A stretch of DNA of 64,000 nucleotides from Piezodorus guildinii. Lineage: Eukaryota; Arthropoda; Insecta; Hemiptera; Pentatomidae. Of this stretch, positions 1 through 10,619 are shown in pieces. Position 1 is the first letter of the stretch. Every line of letters begins with the position of its first letter. The DNA lies in the NCBI GenBank assembly GCA_023052935.1, contig CM041295.1:106146711-106210710 (forward strand). Direction: 5' to 3'. The notes beneath the pieces are model-generated. The model made no database searches and was not told the origin of the DNA. It worked only from the letters and a program-made list of their open reading frames with translations. A program made the position numbers and the translations under genes.

Positions 1-260
1 GATCTATCTCTCAGTAAAATCAGGTCTTGTGTGCTACTCGAGTTTCTGAAACCATATTGCTCCTCACCAATCAAGCAGTTGACAGTTATATCTTGTCCCT
101 GTTTCTAGGGTTTTTGAGGAGAACTTGGTCGGCACACTACCGAAAATATACTTAGATGGTATTTGCTTCTCTTGTTATCCGCTTTCATGAAAATTGGCTT
201 ATACCTATGTAACCTATTAAGGTATAAGGGGCTCGTTTCAGCTTCTTGTACATAAATTCA
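1..260 (-). mobile_element. Decayed LINE reverse-transcriptase fragment
   Basis: Read on the minus strand, this holds a short reverse-transcriptase block with the motif EEQYGFRNSSSTQDLI, the F/YGFR..ST signature common to non-LTR retrotransposons. Stops and frameshifts occur on both sides, so it is dead. A related block with KTVWFQKH lies at 24.84-25.13 kb, also on the minus strand, and the two share DNA similarity around the motif. The element continues off the left edge of the window. Confidence 0.55.
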
Positions 261-589
261 GTTTTTTTCTTAGCCCAAAAAGCTTCCTTCTACTGGTTTT
301 GTGCCTGTTTCCTTTATTTGGTTCACTTTGATGAAGTGATGACTTTATTCTTTCTGCTGGCAAGAGACTCTTGAAAGACACCTTGACTGGTCTAATTTGG
401 ATTAATATGATCCTGTATGGCTTGTTATGAAATCCTCAGCTCTATTATTTCTATAACGTCTACACACGTATTGGGTAAATGTCCATATAACATGCTTCTC
501 GTTACCCACTGGCACAACCATATAAAAAAGGAAATAGCATAAAGTTAAGAAAGGAAAAAATACAAATGTTTTCAAGAAGTGTTTTGCCT

Positions 590-1175
590 TGATACTGATG
601 GGTCAACTAGATTTGTGGACATCTTGGCATTTAGTGCCACAGAAAAGGAAGCACTGATAGTAGATCCCACTATCAGATATGAAACAAATGACCAAGAACA
701 AGACAAAAAAATTCAATTGGAGAAAGAAAACATTTATACATAATGTATTCCATACCTGCTAGAAAAATTTCGTGAAGAGTTCGGTGAAAGAGAATTTACA
801 GTCGTAGGACTTGTAGGTTTGGCAGCGGGTGGACCATCCCAGTAGCTACTAGATCATTTTTGGAGAAGTATGGAATCGAAAGAAATCAGTTCCAAAAAAT
901 AGCGAAGATCATAATCCTGGACTCACTGGGAATCCTGCATCACCACATCAATTGAGGCTAGGCTAGACTAATTTAGAAATGAGCAATGTCTATGTAATTC
1001 TATTTGGCAGTATCTCCCTCTATTTTTTCTTTGAAATTGTCTTCAGGATTGATCCAGTATGTATCCAGCTGTGTACTCAAAGCAACTCAGCGAACTTGAG
1101 CACCAGTTCCAAATGGGAATTTCTTCTTCATAATAATTATTCTTTTAAGGAGAACAGGTTATCTGCTGGCTAACT
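590..1175 (+). mobile_element. 3' end of a LINE (C-terminal domain and 3' UTR)
   Basis: The plus strand encodes a decayed stretch with STRFVDILAF, then ALIVDPTIRYE and a FREEFGEREFTVVGL block. This looks like the C-terminal region of R2-like/type-1 non-LTR polyproteins. The downstream part (about 985-1130) recurs at 44.62-44.76 kb with clear nucleotide similarity, so it is probably the shared 3' UTR. The 64-residue ORF at 979-1173 lies inside this repeat and is not considered a gene. Confidence 0.5.
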
Positions 1176-1412
1176 CCTAGTCAGATGGAGTTTCCTAACT
1201 TGCATCTCCATCCAGGGCTGCTTTCTGGGAGAGGTCGCCCTAGGGTCACACTCTGTATGAAGTGTGTTGTAATTATTTAATATGTTAAAGTTTCAGTGTA
1301 CTTTTTCTCCAACCAAGACGATTAGTGGACCTCCTTACTGCTTATAAGAATTTATAAGTTTGAAGTTTATTTACATTCTTTGGATTTGATTGGTTTTTTT
1401 TATTTACTTAAG

Positions 1413-1832
1413 GTTCCTGCTAAACCGTCTACCTCTGGTATAAAGCAATTCAGAAGCCGGAGTGCTACCCTTACACAAGGAGATCATTTAAATCAAATTA
1501 AAGCATTAAGGAGGAAACCACGCATGTCTCTTAGTAACTCAAGGTAAATATTCAACAATTTGTATGCTATATATTAATTATATTAGAATTGTTCTCATTC
1601 ATTTATCTCATTTTTAGCTTGCCTAAAAATATTCGTACAAAAGAAAATATAGATACTCAGAGGGATGCTTCTTTAAAAGTTTCTAAAATTGTTGACAAAA
1701 GTCCCAATTCCCTTCTGCCTAAGAAGTCTCGTTCTGTTATTACAAGAAGGTAGTAAGTATATATTGCTGTTGACTAACCTAAATGTTAGATATTATTAAC
1801 TAATCTTTAATTTATCTTTTAGTAATCCCCAA

Positions 1833-1913
<81 letters not shown>

Positions 1914-4900
1914 GTCAATCGATTTGAAATCGCCCACTTTTCATTAATTTTGCTGCTCGACATTTTTGATTTTCGTGATTTTTTGAACAGTTATTCTATA
2001 TCCTTTCGTGAATATGGAACCATAAATAAAAAAAATTTTGGGCCAATACTTGTAGTATTGCTACCGTTTTAAAGTCAGCTCTGCGGGCAAAAACATGTAA
2101 CGAGAAAATCTTTTCAATTCCTATAATTTTATAAAATACAAATCAAAACAAAAATTAACAATAAGATAAGGACATTCTTTGTCATTTTTGTCCCCCACAA
2201 CTCATTACCTAAATCGTGAAGAAAGTAGTTGAAAAAAATCTCGAAAATGAATAAAAACAAGTTTGTTAGCAAGATAAAAGTATATAAAGACTCACTTTCA
2301 ATTACTTTTTCTTATATAGCTTAGTCATAGTCCTACTTGCTGTAAATGTTTCGATCTTGAAAACATAGTCTTTATTTTGTATACGAATTTTTGAAATTGG
2401 CAAAAATTCATTTTTCTTGATGTTTACACGAAAATATCTCAAAAGGGACTGAGTGAAAAATTATGAAACCAGTAAAGATTACCTATCTATACGATGTGTT
2501 TAAGTGATATAAATTGTGGTCTTTGGTACTAAACTGATTCCAGAGTTATAAAATTCTCTTCACTGTTAAAATAAAGTTTTCTTTAAAAAACATTAACTCC
2601 TTTAATTTTGCATATTTAAGAACCTAAAACTAGAATGATGATGAGAGTATTTTATATAATTTTGGTCCTTACAACACATTACCTAAGTAGCCAAGGAAAT
2701 GGTTTAAAAAATCACGAAAAATTACATCAACTAAAACCTTCTACACGCTATGACAAGGGAGGTTAGAAATGATTTTCACAGTTAATTATTTTTCCTTATA
2801 TAGCCTTATCATTGCACTACTTGTTTTATAAATTTTGATCGTGTGAGCTATATCCTATTTTTAATAAAATTTTCAAAGAAGGATTATTTTCCAACTCAGT
2901 AATATTTATAGCGAAATATCTCAAAAAGGATTGAGCAAAAAATAATGAAACTCAAACAGATTATACCTCTATACGATAAGTACTATAGGATAAAATGTGG
3001 TGCTGAGTGGGTCGGCTAGCTGCCTTTGGGCCCCTACTGCATACCTTTTTGCCTGGGTTCTTCCCTTCATTATGACCTATTAATACTATTTGGTTACGTT
3101 TTTTATTTTTATCTCCATTTTGATTCAAACTGTGAACTCATAGAAGAATTTTTTTTATTCACCTCGAATGATATATTTATAAAATTATTGTTTAGTTATT
3201 TAATTCTGTATAATGTCAAAGAAATGTTGAAGACACCAAAACGTTCGGCAGTAGTTACAATTTGGCAGCTTCACCAGCAGTTAATCATTGTTTCTCCCCC
3301 ATTTTACAAAAATATAAATGAATAAACAAAAATACAAAACAAAGCAACTTACACTGAACAATCTGTAGGCTATAGTTGTAATCTTAACTTAAGAGAAACT
3401 TAAAAAATCAAAAGCTAGGTCTCCTCAGCTATCCTCAATATTAGTAAATTACAGAGAAACAGTATGTTTCAGCAAAATCCACCATTAGCACTGAGGGCGT
3501 GACTGAGATATATCAGCATATGCTGACATTAGTAGTATAGGATTAAGCTCCAAAATATTTATAATAACATTTGTAAAGAACGCAGTTTTTTTATTACTGT
3601 AAAATCTATTACATATGTGCTGTGCTGTGAGCAAAGAGTGCAGTTACAATCATACAGCTGGTGTTAGCAAAGAGGTTTTGTAAATATACTTCTCATTATC
3701 TCTCTCAGGACAGCCATCACACTTATTTTGTTATCAGATGAACATTTTATACAATTATTTTTAATGAACCATGATTTTCTTTAATCGTGTTCTTAGCTTT
3801 TATTTAGTAATCTTTTCCATTATAACTCGTTTTATAACCCTTATATCAGATTTATTCTATCTAATTATTATTTTACTAGAAATAATTACAATTTGTTGTT
3901 TTTTTTCAAGTCATCAAAACGAATAGATTGGAAAAATAATTAAGAATTAACAGACGCACTGGAACCATTTTCTTATCCTGTAAGGGAGTGTATTTAAAAA
4001 GTTCGCCATACTCCTAATGTAGTTATGTTCTTCGGACACTTGTCTCAAAATTGTTTGTAGATTAGATTGAAGATGGTGTCGGATAGAATTTCTTCTCTGA
4101 CAATCCGCTCTTGAGTCTGCCTGAAATGAAGCACTTTCATTATGGAGTGAAAATTGTTCAGTCTCTCATAAAAGTCTATTGGAACTACATTTCAATCTAC
4201 TTTTGTAAGGCAAAGTCTTTAAATAATTAGAAAAGTCATCCTTTAATAATTTTTTGGGTAAAAAATAGAGTCCCACCAACATTCTGTTCCTAATTTGAAA
4301 CCAAGTTAATAGCAAATTCATACTTAACCTTATTTTCTCTAGCTCTGGGATTTTTATGAGTCCCATAATTTCATTGGCTGACATCCACTTTTTAAAGTAG
4401 CTTCATTGGTCCAAATTGGCTTTTTTTTTTTGAATATGCATACTCTCGCACCACTTCTATAGCTAATGTTCAAAGATATATGTTTGGCCGTTTCACAAAA
4501 GAAGTTTATTGGTTTTTTTTTTTTACTTTCACACCTTACAACATTTCGGCCTCTAGGGCCATTTTCGAGCATCTGTAACAAAGCATCTAATGCTCTAATC
4601 CATTTCAGAAACTGTACATGAAAACTAAATTGGTGTATTCTGCATTAGAATATGTATGCATCTTTTTAGCCAATGCTATTCTCTCCAAAATATAATGGAA
4701 AACAACCTGAGACTGATAAAGGACTCATAGAAGAAAGAAATTGCTTTTATATATCTCAATGTCACAACTCAAACTACAATGTCAAAACAATCACAAATAA
4801 AATTGTACAAGAGAGCAACTGACAAGGAGATATTGAAGTTTTTCTATTTAAAATCTGGACACCCTATATATATTTCTTATTTTACGATTCTCTTAATGCA

Positions 4901-5768
4901 TATATATTTATATTTTATTAGTTTTTTTTTCTCAAAATAAAACACTTATTTTATGCCAGCCTCAAGCTTGTTTGACATTTTGGGAAGAAATGATTTTCTA
5001 TTCTTGAAACGTGCCCAAACCATCATCTTTGACATTGGTCAAAAAACGTTTTCGCAGATATGATGCCGAAGTTACATTTGATGGTTGTATTATGGATGTA
5101 GCCAGAAGTGAGTCAATATAGGAAGAAAGGTTGGTTTTTGCTTCTCTAATTTAGTGTCCTTGGAAACTTCTCTTCTATTTAGGATGTTCCAGTTAATAGT
5201 ATAGAATATTTTTCTTACTGTATTTACTCTTTCTTTAGTCTCATGATGATTGATTCTATTCTCATTGAAGGATAACTATATCATCAGCTAAGGGGATCAA
5301 TGAAAAGATAATTGTCTTATACATTTTAATCCTGAGTAGAAAATTCTAATATGGTTATTGGCCTGTGTGGTAGTTGAATCAAGGACCAGAATAAACTAAA
5401 ATATATCTGAATATGACGAACATCCTCCAGCTTAATTCTTTGGTATACTTTAGTGAGATCCACAAAGCACACAACCTGTTCCCCTGCCTTTTTCCTTCAT
5501 TTATAACAATATCAAATATTTAATTACACAATTAAGTAGGATTTGTTTAAATAAAGTTTTTGCTATAGTTAAGGATGCTATAAATAAGGATTTTGCTATA
5601 GTTGTACTATTATTTTAAAGTATAAATTTTTTTTTGTAGTGCATTAAAAAGTGGCCGTTTAGTAGAATCATCAGTTGATTCTCAAAAAGAATCATCTTCT
5701 AAATTAGTTGATAAGCCTAGTTCAGTAATGGCACCAAAACGTTCTTCAAGAGTTATGATTTCCAGAAG
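1413..5768 (+). CDS. Unrecognised Ser/Lys/Arg-rich protein, three exons including a duplicated exon pair
   Basis: The coordinates span introns. Exon a is 1413-1543 (acceptor ..TTACTTAAG, donor AAG/GTAAAT). Exon b is 1618-1749 (acceptor TTTTTAG, donor AAG/GTAGTA; a GTAAGT three bases later gives the same phase). Exon c is 5640-5768 (acceptor TTTGTAG, donor AAG/GTGAGT). All three read through in one frame with phase-2 junctions (AG/N), giving about 130 residues with no start or stop. Exons b (132 nt) and c (129 nt) end alike: LPKKSRSVITR and APKRSSRVMISR, each after a Lys/Ser-rich stretch containing K(I/L)VDK. This supports exon duplication. The composition is basic and low in hydrophobics, so the protein is likely disordered and perhaps nuclear, which is inference only. 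I do not recognise the family. Intron b-c (3.9 kb) contains a TA tract and a noncoding repeat. Neither end of the gene was located. Confidence 0.6.
1844..1910. repeat. (TA)n microsatellite
   Basis: Uninterrupted TA dinucleotides of about 66 bp begin directly after an exon-like acceptor (TATCTTTTAG at 1813-1822) and end at the start of the noncoding repeat family copy. Confidence 0.95.
1911..3015 (+). repeat. Copy 1 of a modular noncoding repeat family
   Basis: It starts with a GGGTCAATC block followed by a TTTTTGATTTTCGTGATTTT block. The same order of blocks recurs at 57.11-57.95 kb (+) and 63.15-62.4 kb (-). Within this copy a module of about 480 bp occurs twice: TAGCTTAGTCAT.. to AATATCTCAAAAGGGACTGAG.. 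at about 2315-2555, and a diverged TAGCCTTATCATTG.. to AATATCTCAAAAAGG.. at about 2800-3000. No plausible ORF or terminal inverted repeat was seen. It sits in the intron of the repeated-exon gene. Confidence 0.75.
3016..4000. other. AT-rich intronic DNA, no gene supported
   Basis: The 99-codon open frame at 3026-3325 has no initiation context and a low-complexity Phe/Leu/Tyr composition. The only point of interest is a block at about 3220-3275 (KTPKRSAVVTI) resembling the end of the duplicated exon; see findings. The rest is AT-rich with no recognised feature. Confidence 0.5.
4010..4585 (-). mobile_element. Unclassified decayed retroelement fragment with possible ribozyme-like hairpin
   Basis: Two overlapping minus-strand frames (4581-4354 and 4384-4166) give protein-like text (LENGPRGRNVVRCES; then WFQIRNRMLVGLYFLPKKL and, further on, LQTILRQVSEEHNYIRSM) that I cannot place. 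At about 4580-4538 the minus strand has CTCGAAAATGGCC, a five-base loop, and GGCCGAAATGTTG, then an A-run with AATAAA. This pattern recalls the CUGAUGA-stem-GAAA core of hammerhead ribozymes carried by Penelope-like elements and retrozymes, but the first core box is degraded. Confidence 0.3.
4600..5630. other. AT-rich intronic DNA
   Basis: This precedes the 3' splice site of exon c. It holds scattered fragments resembling antisense LINE text around 5.2-5.5 kb (for example CATCAGCTAAGGGGATCAATG) but no open frame longer than background. No feature is supported. Confidence 0.4.
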
Positions 5769-6780
5769 GTGAGTATGATTTTTAGAACATTAGATTTTTT
5801 ATTAGTAAATTTTAGTTGATTTGTATATCAGTTTATTAAGACAAGAGAGAAGAAGAAAAAATTAATTATCAAAGTAAAAAGTATAGTTTTATACACCATA
5901 TTATTTAAGTATATTACATTCCAATATAGTTATGATATACAAGCAGTGTTGTCTTGCAAATATTCATTTAAATAGTTGATTCCAGCTCAACAACATTTTT
6001 TTATATTAACTAATTGTTTAAGTATTCAAACTCATTTACTTTGCTATATTTACAGTAATAAATAGGGAAAAAAAAACTTGAGAACATAGTGCATACAACT
6101 GGAATGAATGTTGTATCAATGTTGATTCATGATATTTGTTTACATCCACAAGCTTCAAACCACCAATCTTGAACCATATTTTATTTTAAACACCCATCTA
6201 TTCCTTGAAATTTTTTTATCTTTAACTTAGTTTCTTAAATTTGTGAAATCACATTGTACTTCTTTTTTTTTTTAAGGAATCTTTTTTACCTTGTATTGTT
6301 TTCTCCAATTATTTTTATCTTATCCACTGATTCCTAGTTTGTAAGAAAGTAAAAGCGTTTCTTCAAAATCTGCTGAATAATACTTCATTTTTGCTTATTT
6401 CTGTTTTGATTTTTCAGAGTTTCGTTGTTTATTACTTTTTTTCCCTCCTATTAAATTTAATTTTTTTTTTCCTCTTTTCTTTTCTTCTGTAATTCGTTTT
6501 AGTCCTAGAACCTAATTTCATTATCTTTTGCTTGTTTATTTATTTTATTTTCTTCTCACTTGGTGATTTTTCAACTTTTGAATCTTTTTTATCACCTTGA
6601 ATAGAAGTATTTATTTCATTTACCATTATTCCATATTCTAATAAATCTATCCAAAGTAATTTTGTTTACTGTTGAAGACCTCAAGTTTTTATGAATTTGA
6701 AGACCTATAGTAGGATTATCATATAATTCTGGAGTTTTCATAAATACTTTTTTTTGTTTTTTTATTCTTAACTGGTCTGT
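5769..6780. other. AT-rich stretch with poly-T runs, no gene supported
   Basis: It begins with the consensus donor of exon c. The remainder is T-rich with several short homopolymer runs. It may include decayed pol sequence of the minus-strand LTR element to the right, but no motif could be read. Confidence 0.4.
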
Positions 6781-6899
6781 TTAATTTTTAAGGAGTGTAG
6801 CTTCAGATAAGTTCTCAACACTGGTTGAATCTATTCCATCACCTCCTCCAGTATCATATTTGTCATCAAACTGAATGTCACCCACTGATTCCGCTATAT

Positions 6900-7690
6900 T
6901 AGGCCAGTATTAAAATAAACTACATAATTACCTATTTCTACAAAAATTTTATTTGATGATTTTAGTGTCAGGTGGTACATTAGAGGATTTTTTTAAATTT
7001 TGTACAGCACCTGTATCTGCTGACCATCAATAATTTTCCTTACATCTAAAATAAGGAAATTGACTATCGATGTTATTTATGGTATACTCCGCCCAGAAGG
7101 TCTGTTATTTTGGCCTAAAAAATTATTCAATTTTTCTAGCTTTGTATTTTTTCTGTTCTCAATTGGTATTGTCATTTTGATTTTTGGCGTTAGCTTCATT
7201 TGAGTTTGTTTCTAGATACTGTTATAAGATATGAATTTTGTAAAAATCGGTCTTGAGATTGATATGATTTTCTTGAATCGTATATATGAGAATTTTGCGA
7301 ATTATTTGATTTGAAAGTATACCTGGAATCATTAGATATGATCACTGTTCTCATGGAGACGGTGTTATGGGAATTTGTGTTAAATGTTCCTGTTGGAAAA
7401 AGGAGTCTGTTGTGGGACAGGAGTAAAATGCTGATATGGTTGTCGAATATTGGTATAATGATTCGTGTGGCCTTGTAAAGGTTACTGTTGCCAATTCTGA
7501 TTAGTGTCTTGTGTAGGTGCTTGATAAGCAGTATAGAAAGGGCGATAAGAATTATATGCATATAGTTTCTTCGAAGGGTAATGGTTTCGCAATCTATAAT
7601 GTTTGTTGTTATTACTTTGGGGATAATGATTTTGCGAATTTCTGTTATGTCTTTGTAAAATTAGTGGACATTTATTAAAAAGAACAAATC
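6900..7690 (-). pseudogene. Errantivirus/gypsy-like LTR element remnant: Gag C-terminus and protease start
   Basis: On the minus strand an Asn/Gln/Tyr/Arg-rich tract (about 7690-7400), typical of Gag C-termini in insect gypsy-type elements that lack a CCHC zinc knuckle, is followed by a block with PYFR and the retropepsin active-site motif DTGA (about 7017-7006). Multiple stops and frameshifts show that it is inactive. The N-terminal Gag part lies at 9.82-9.40 kb in the same orientation; a LINE fragment and a mariner element separate the two. No LTR was recognised. The assignment rests on composition, order and the protease motif. Confidence 0.5.
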
Positions 7691-8358
7691 TTCTACTGGC
7701 TCAACAGGCGCATGAGACTGCCCTTGGCCTGCTCAACAGATTGCCAACCATCCTTATCGATCTTCAGCTCCTTCCAGAGAGATCCCGAGTTGTCTAAGAT
7801 CTTTCCCTACACCATCCCTCCATCGACCCTTTGGCCTACCAAGCTGGCGCCGGCCATTCGGAACATTCCTGTACACCCTACTTGCCACTCTGTCACAGTT
7901 CATCCTCATCACGTGCCCAATCCATTTTAGCCTCTGTATCTTAATGTGAGAAGAGATACTGAATACTGATATCCTGGTAGTGCTGAAACAATTCCTTATT
8001 TTTCCTTCATCCTCAAACACGGCTCCCAGAATTCTCCTTAGGACTACTCGTTCAAACCTATCTCAATATTTTTGCTATTGAGTATCCACGTTTCTCCACC
8101 CTATGTAACCACTGGTCTTACAAGGGTCTTGTATAGCCTAAACTTGGTGGAATGGCTCACAAGATTGCTCCTGAATAGCTTTGATATGGAAAAATAGGCT
8201 CTATTACCAGCCGCTATACGCTTTCTTACCTCTTCTTCTTCCTTCAGGTAATCATTTATAATAGAGCCCAGATATTGAAAACTCCTTACCAATTCTATCT
8301 TATAGGGCCCCATTTCATATTTCTTAATTATATCACAATGAGGATCGATATTGCTTTC
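7690..8358 (-). mobile_element. LINE 3' fragment (RT C-terminal region) inserted in the gag remnant
   Basis: Minus-strand frames encode, in order, SFQYLGSIIND (8313-8101), LYKTLVRPVVT, and RLKWIGHVMRM..GRPKGRWRDGV..AEDR (8020-7754). These are hallmark blocks of the region after the reverse transcriptase in RTE/Jockey-like endonuclease-RT elements. One frame change and a stop separate them. The upstream (right-hand) end abuts the mariner. Confidence 0.75.
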
Positions 8359-8360
8359 TA

Positions 8361-9377
8361 TCGGGTTGTCCGAAAAGTTCGTAGAGATTTTTAAAATACA
8401 ATTTACCTTTAATTTTTCTACTAAAAATGAATCACAAAGCTAATGTTTATTTATATGCCTTTAATCCTCATGGAATTAACTATGTTTATACACTGAATTC
8501 ATCTTTATTAAGGCTTAGCAGTGTAGTTTTATTGCAAACCAACATGAGTGACGATTCAGTTCATTTTCGGTATATTATGCAATTCTTTTTTAAAAAAGGG
8601 AAAAAAACAGCCCAAACTGCAAGAAAGATTTTTGCCGTGTATGACAGTGATTCAATTGCTGAAAGTATGGTTCAGAAGCAGTTTTTGCGGTTTAGACCAG
8701 GAGATTTCAATTTGGAAGACCAACCCCGGGGCTGACAGTCATTGTAAACAATCCAAGAATTACGGTCCGTGAGATAGCTGCGGAGTTAAGAGCCTGCAAT
8801 TCATCTAAAGAAGACCGGGTGCATCTGTCGTTACGATGTTTGGGTTCCCCACGAGCTCAGTGAAAGGAACCTTATCGAAAGGATTTCATTTTGTGATTGC
8901 TGCTGTGGAGTATCCATTTTTGAAACGAGTTGTTAATGGTGACAAAAAATGGATTTTCTACATCAACACCAGGCAACAAAAATTTTAGAGGTTGCCTGGA
9001 ATGACGCCACTCGCAACACTAAAAGCCAGTTTTCTTCCAAGAAAGGTGATGCTCAGTATTTGGTGGGATTGGAAGGGACCCATACACTTTGAGCTCCTTC
9101 CACAAAACCAAACTATAAATATGGACTTTTTTTGTGCCCAGTTAGATCGATTGAAGGCAGCAATTGAAGAGAAACGGCCAGAGTTGGCAAATCGGAAAGG
9201 AGTGCTATTCCACCTAGGCCCCATGTGTCTTTAAGGACTCGGCAAAAGTTATTAAGCTTCAGATGGGAGATTTTACCTCACCCGCTGTATTCTCCTGACA
9301 TCGCTCCTTCAGATTTAAGCTGTTCATCTATTTTAATTTTTGTCCGAATTTCTCTACGAACTTTCCGGACAACCCAA
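8361..9377 (+). mobile_element. mariner element (irritans-like) with decayed transposase
   Basis: Imperfect terminal inverted repeats (GGGTTGTCCGAAAAGTTCG left, its complement with one change right) are flanked by TA at 8359-8360 and 9378-9379. Transposase text on the plus strand starts with MSDDSVHFRYIMQFFF and KGKKTAQTARKIFAVY (from 8544), continues with GDKKW (first catalytic Asp, about 8940), and WWDWKGPIHFELLPQNQTIN at about 9060. The block normally carrying the second Asp is shortened to FHL-RPHVSL across a frameshift. SPDIAPSD with the third Asp follows near 9290-9315. At about 1.02 kb it is shorter than the usual 1.3 kb, so it has internal deletions and is inactive. Confidence 0.9.
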
Positions 9378-9384
9378 TAGTTTC

Positions 9385-9823
9385 AATCTAGAGTAAATTA
9401 AGGATAACATCTATTGTATTTACATAAGCAACTGGGTGTTCTTTATTATTTGGTTTGGTGTTAAATAATTAAGATTTTAATTGCTCTATGGTTCTTGAAT
9501 CTTTAAAGGTATCTTCTAAATATTTTAAAAATTGGGAAATTATAGTAAAATTATTATTTAATAATATAGTCCTAACAGTTACTTCTAATTTTTACTGTAC
9601 TTAACATAAGTTTGTTGTGATCAAGTGTCGCCTCTGTATTTAGTGAGTCATGTATATTATTATATATTTTTACTGAGCTAACAAAATAAACCAATTGGCT
9701 AGCATTCCTGTCAAAGGTGGGAATGTGATCATGATCCCCTTTGCTCATTCTATAACTATAACTAGCCATTTTTTCTAAATTAATATTTTGATTATTATTT
9801 AATTCTACACTAGTTTTAGTCAT
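9385..9823 (-). pseudogene. Errantivirus/gypsy-like Gag N-terminal fragment
   Basis: A minus-strand frame from a Met codon at 9823 runs 83 residues and contains HIPTFDRNASQLVYFV, resembling the first conserved block of insect gypsy-type Gag (a 'P.FdG....L..F' pattern). Beyond a stop, other frames continue with TFKDSRTIEQLK and EHPVAYVNTIDVIL to about 9390, where the mariner begins. It is the upstream partner of the 7.7-6.9 kb remnant. Confidence 0.45.
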
Positions 9824-9975
9824 ACAATATTATATAATTAATTGTCAAGGAAGTGTTATGGAAGCGACTCTGGTCTAAAAGTCATTGTATCTCAGCGTGC
9901 CTGTTCACATGGGCCAGTTTAAGATCCAAACCAAAAGAATTTTTTTAAATGGGATTTATTGAAACTGATTACATA

Positions 9976-10607
9976 TTACAATGGATACTTGAACTAATGC
10001 AATGATTTTTAAATAAGTAATCATGATGGACAGAGACTATTATGCCAGAAAAAGCAAAATCCAACAAGTGGGACGACAGCCCGAACAAATCCACATTATG
10101 TGCAAAGACGAGGAGCTTTAAGTGGAAAATGAGTTCTCCTACCTTGGAATTGTGATCAGCGGAAATGGAAAAGGACAACCTAAAATATCCCACAGGTTAG
10201 GAAAAGCAAGCAATATATTCTATTCCATCAGCACAGTAGTAGGAAAGAGAGAGATAAATAAAGATGTCAAGCTCCATACATTTAAGGTTGTATTTATAAG
10301 TATGTAGGATGGATGAGCCATGATTGTGACCCATGCAAATTTATGAAGGCAAAACCAGTATGCACTAGAACTAGAGGAAGTTGCAATGGCTACATTACCA
10401 AGTTGGGGCAAGCAAGAGGCAAGACAATGCAGGAGATGAAGACTTTCAGGAGACAGAGAGAGATGGAGATCCTGGGTTGGACGATCTCCACGCTGAAAGG
10501 CATAAGGAGAAAGCTAAAGAAGAAGAAACTGATTACAAATTACAATGGATACTTAAACTAATGCAATGTCTTTTAAATAGGTGATTATTATGGACAGAGA
10601 CTAGATG
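9976..10607 (+). mobile_element. LINE 3' fragment bracketed by an approx. 65-bp direct repeat
   Basis: The plus strand encodes ENEFSYLGIVISGNGK..ISHRLGKASNIFYSI..KREINKDVKLHTFKVVF (10122-10307), the post-RT region of an RTE-like element, followed in other frames by a degraded C-terminus. Both edges carry the same segment (TTACAATGGATACTT.. to ..GGACAGAGACTA) at about 9976-10040 and 10537-10602, diverged by roughly 15%. This is either a long target duplication or an older local duplication. Confidence 0.65.
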
Positions 10608-10619
10608 ACGGATCAGATG

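Noticed and set aside
3026..3325. 99-codon ORF after the first repeat copy
   Set aside because: Hydrophobic low-complexity translation of AT-rich DNA with no start context; only the KTPKRSAVV portion is of interest and is reported separately.
6791..6892. Possible fourth exon of the repeated-exon gene (acceptor TTTTTAAG, phase-2 frame RSVASDKFSTLVESIPSPPP.. to TGA)
   Set aside because: The minus strand is equally open here and adjoins the decayed Gag/protease remnant, so the plus-strand reading is not safe.
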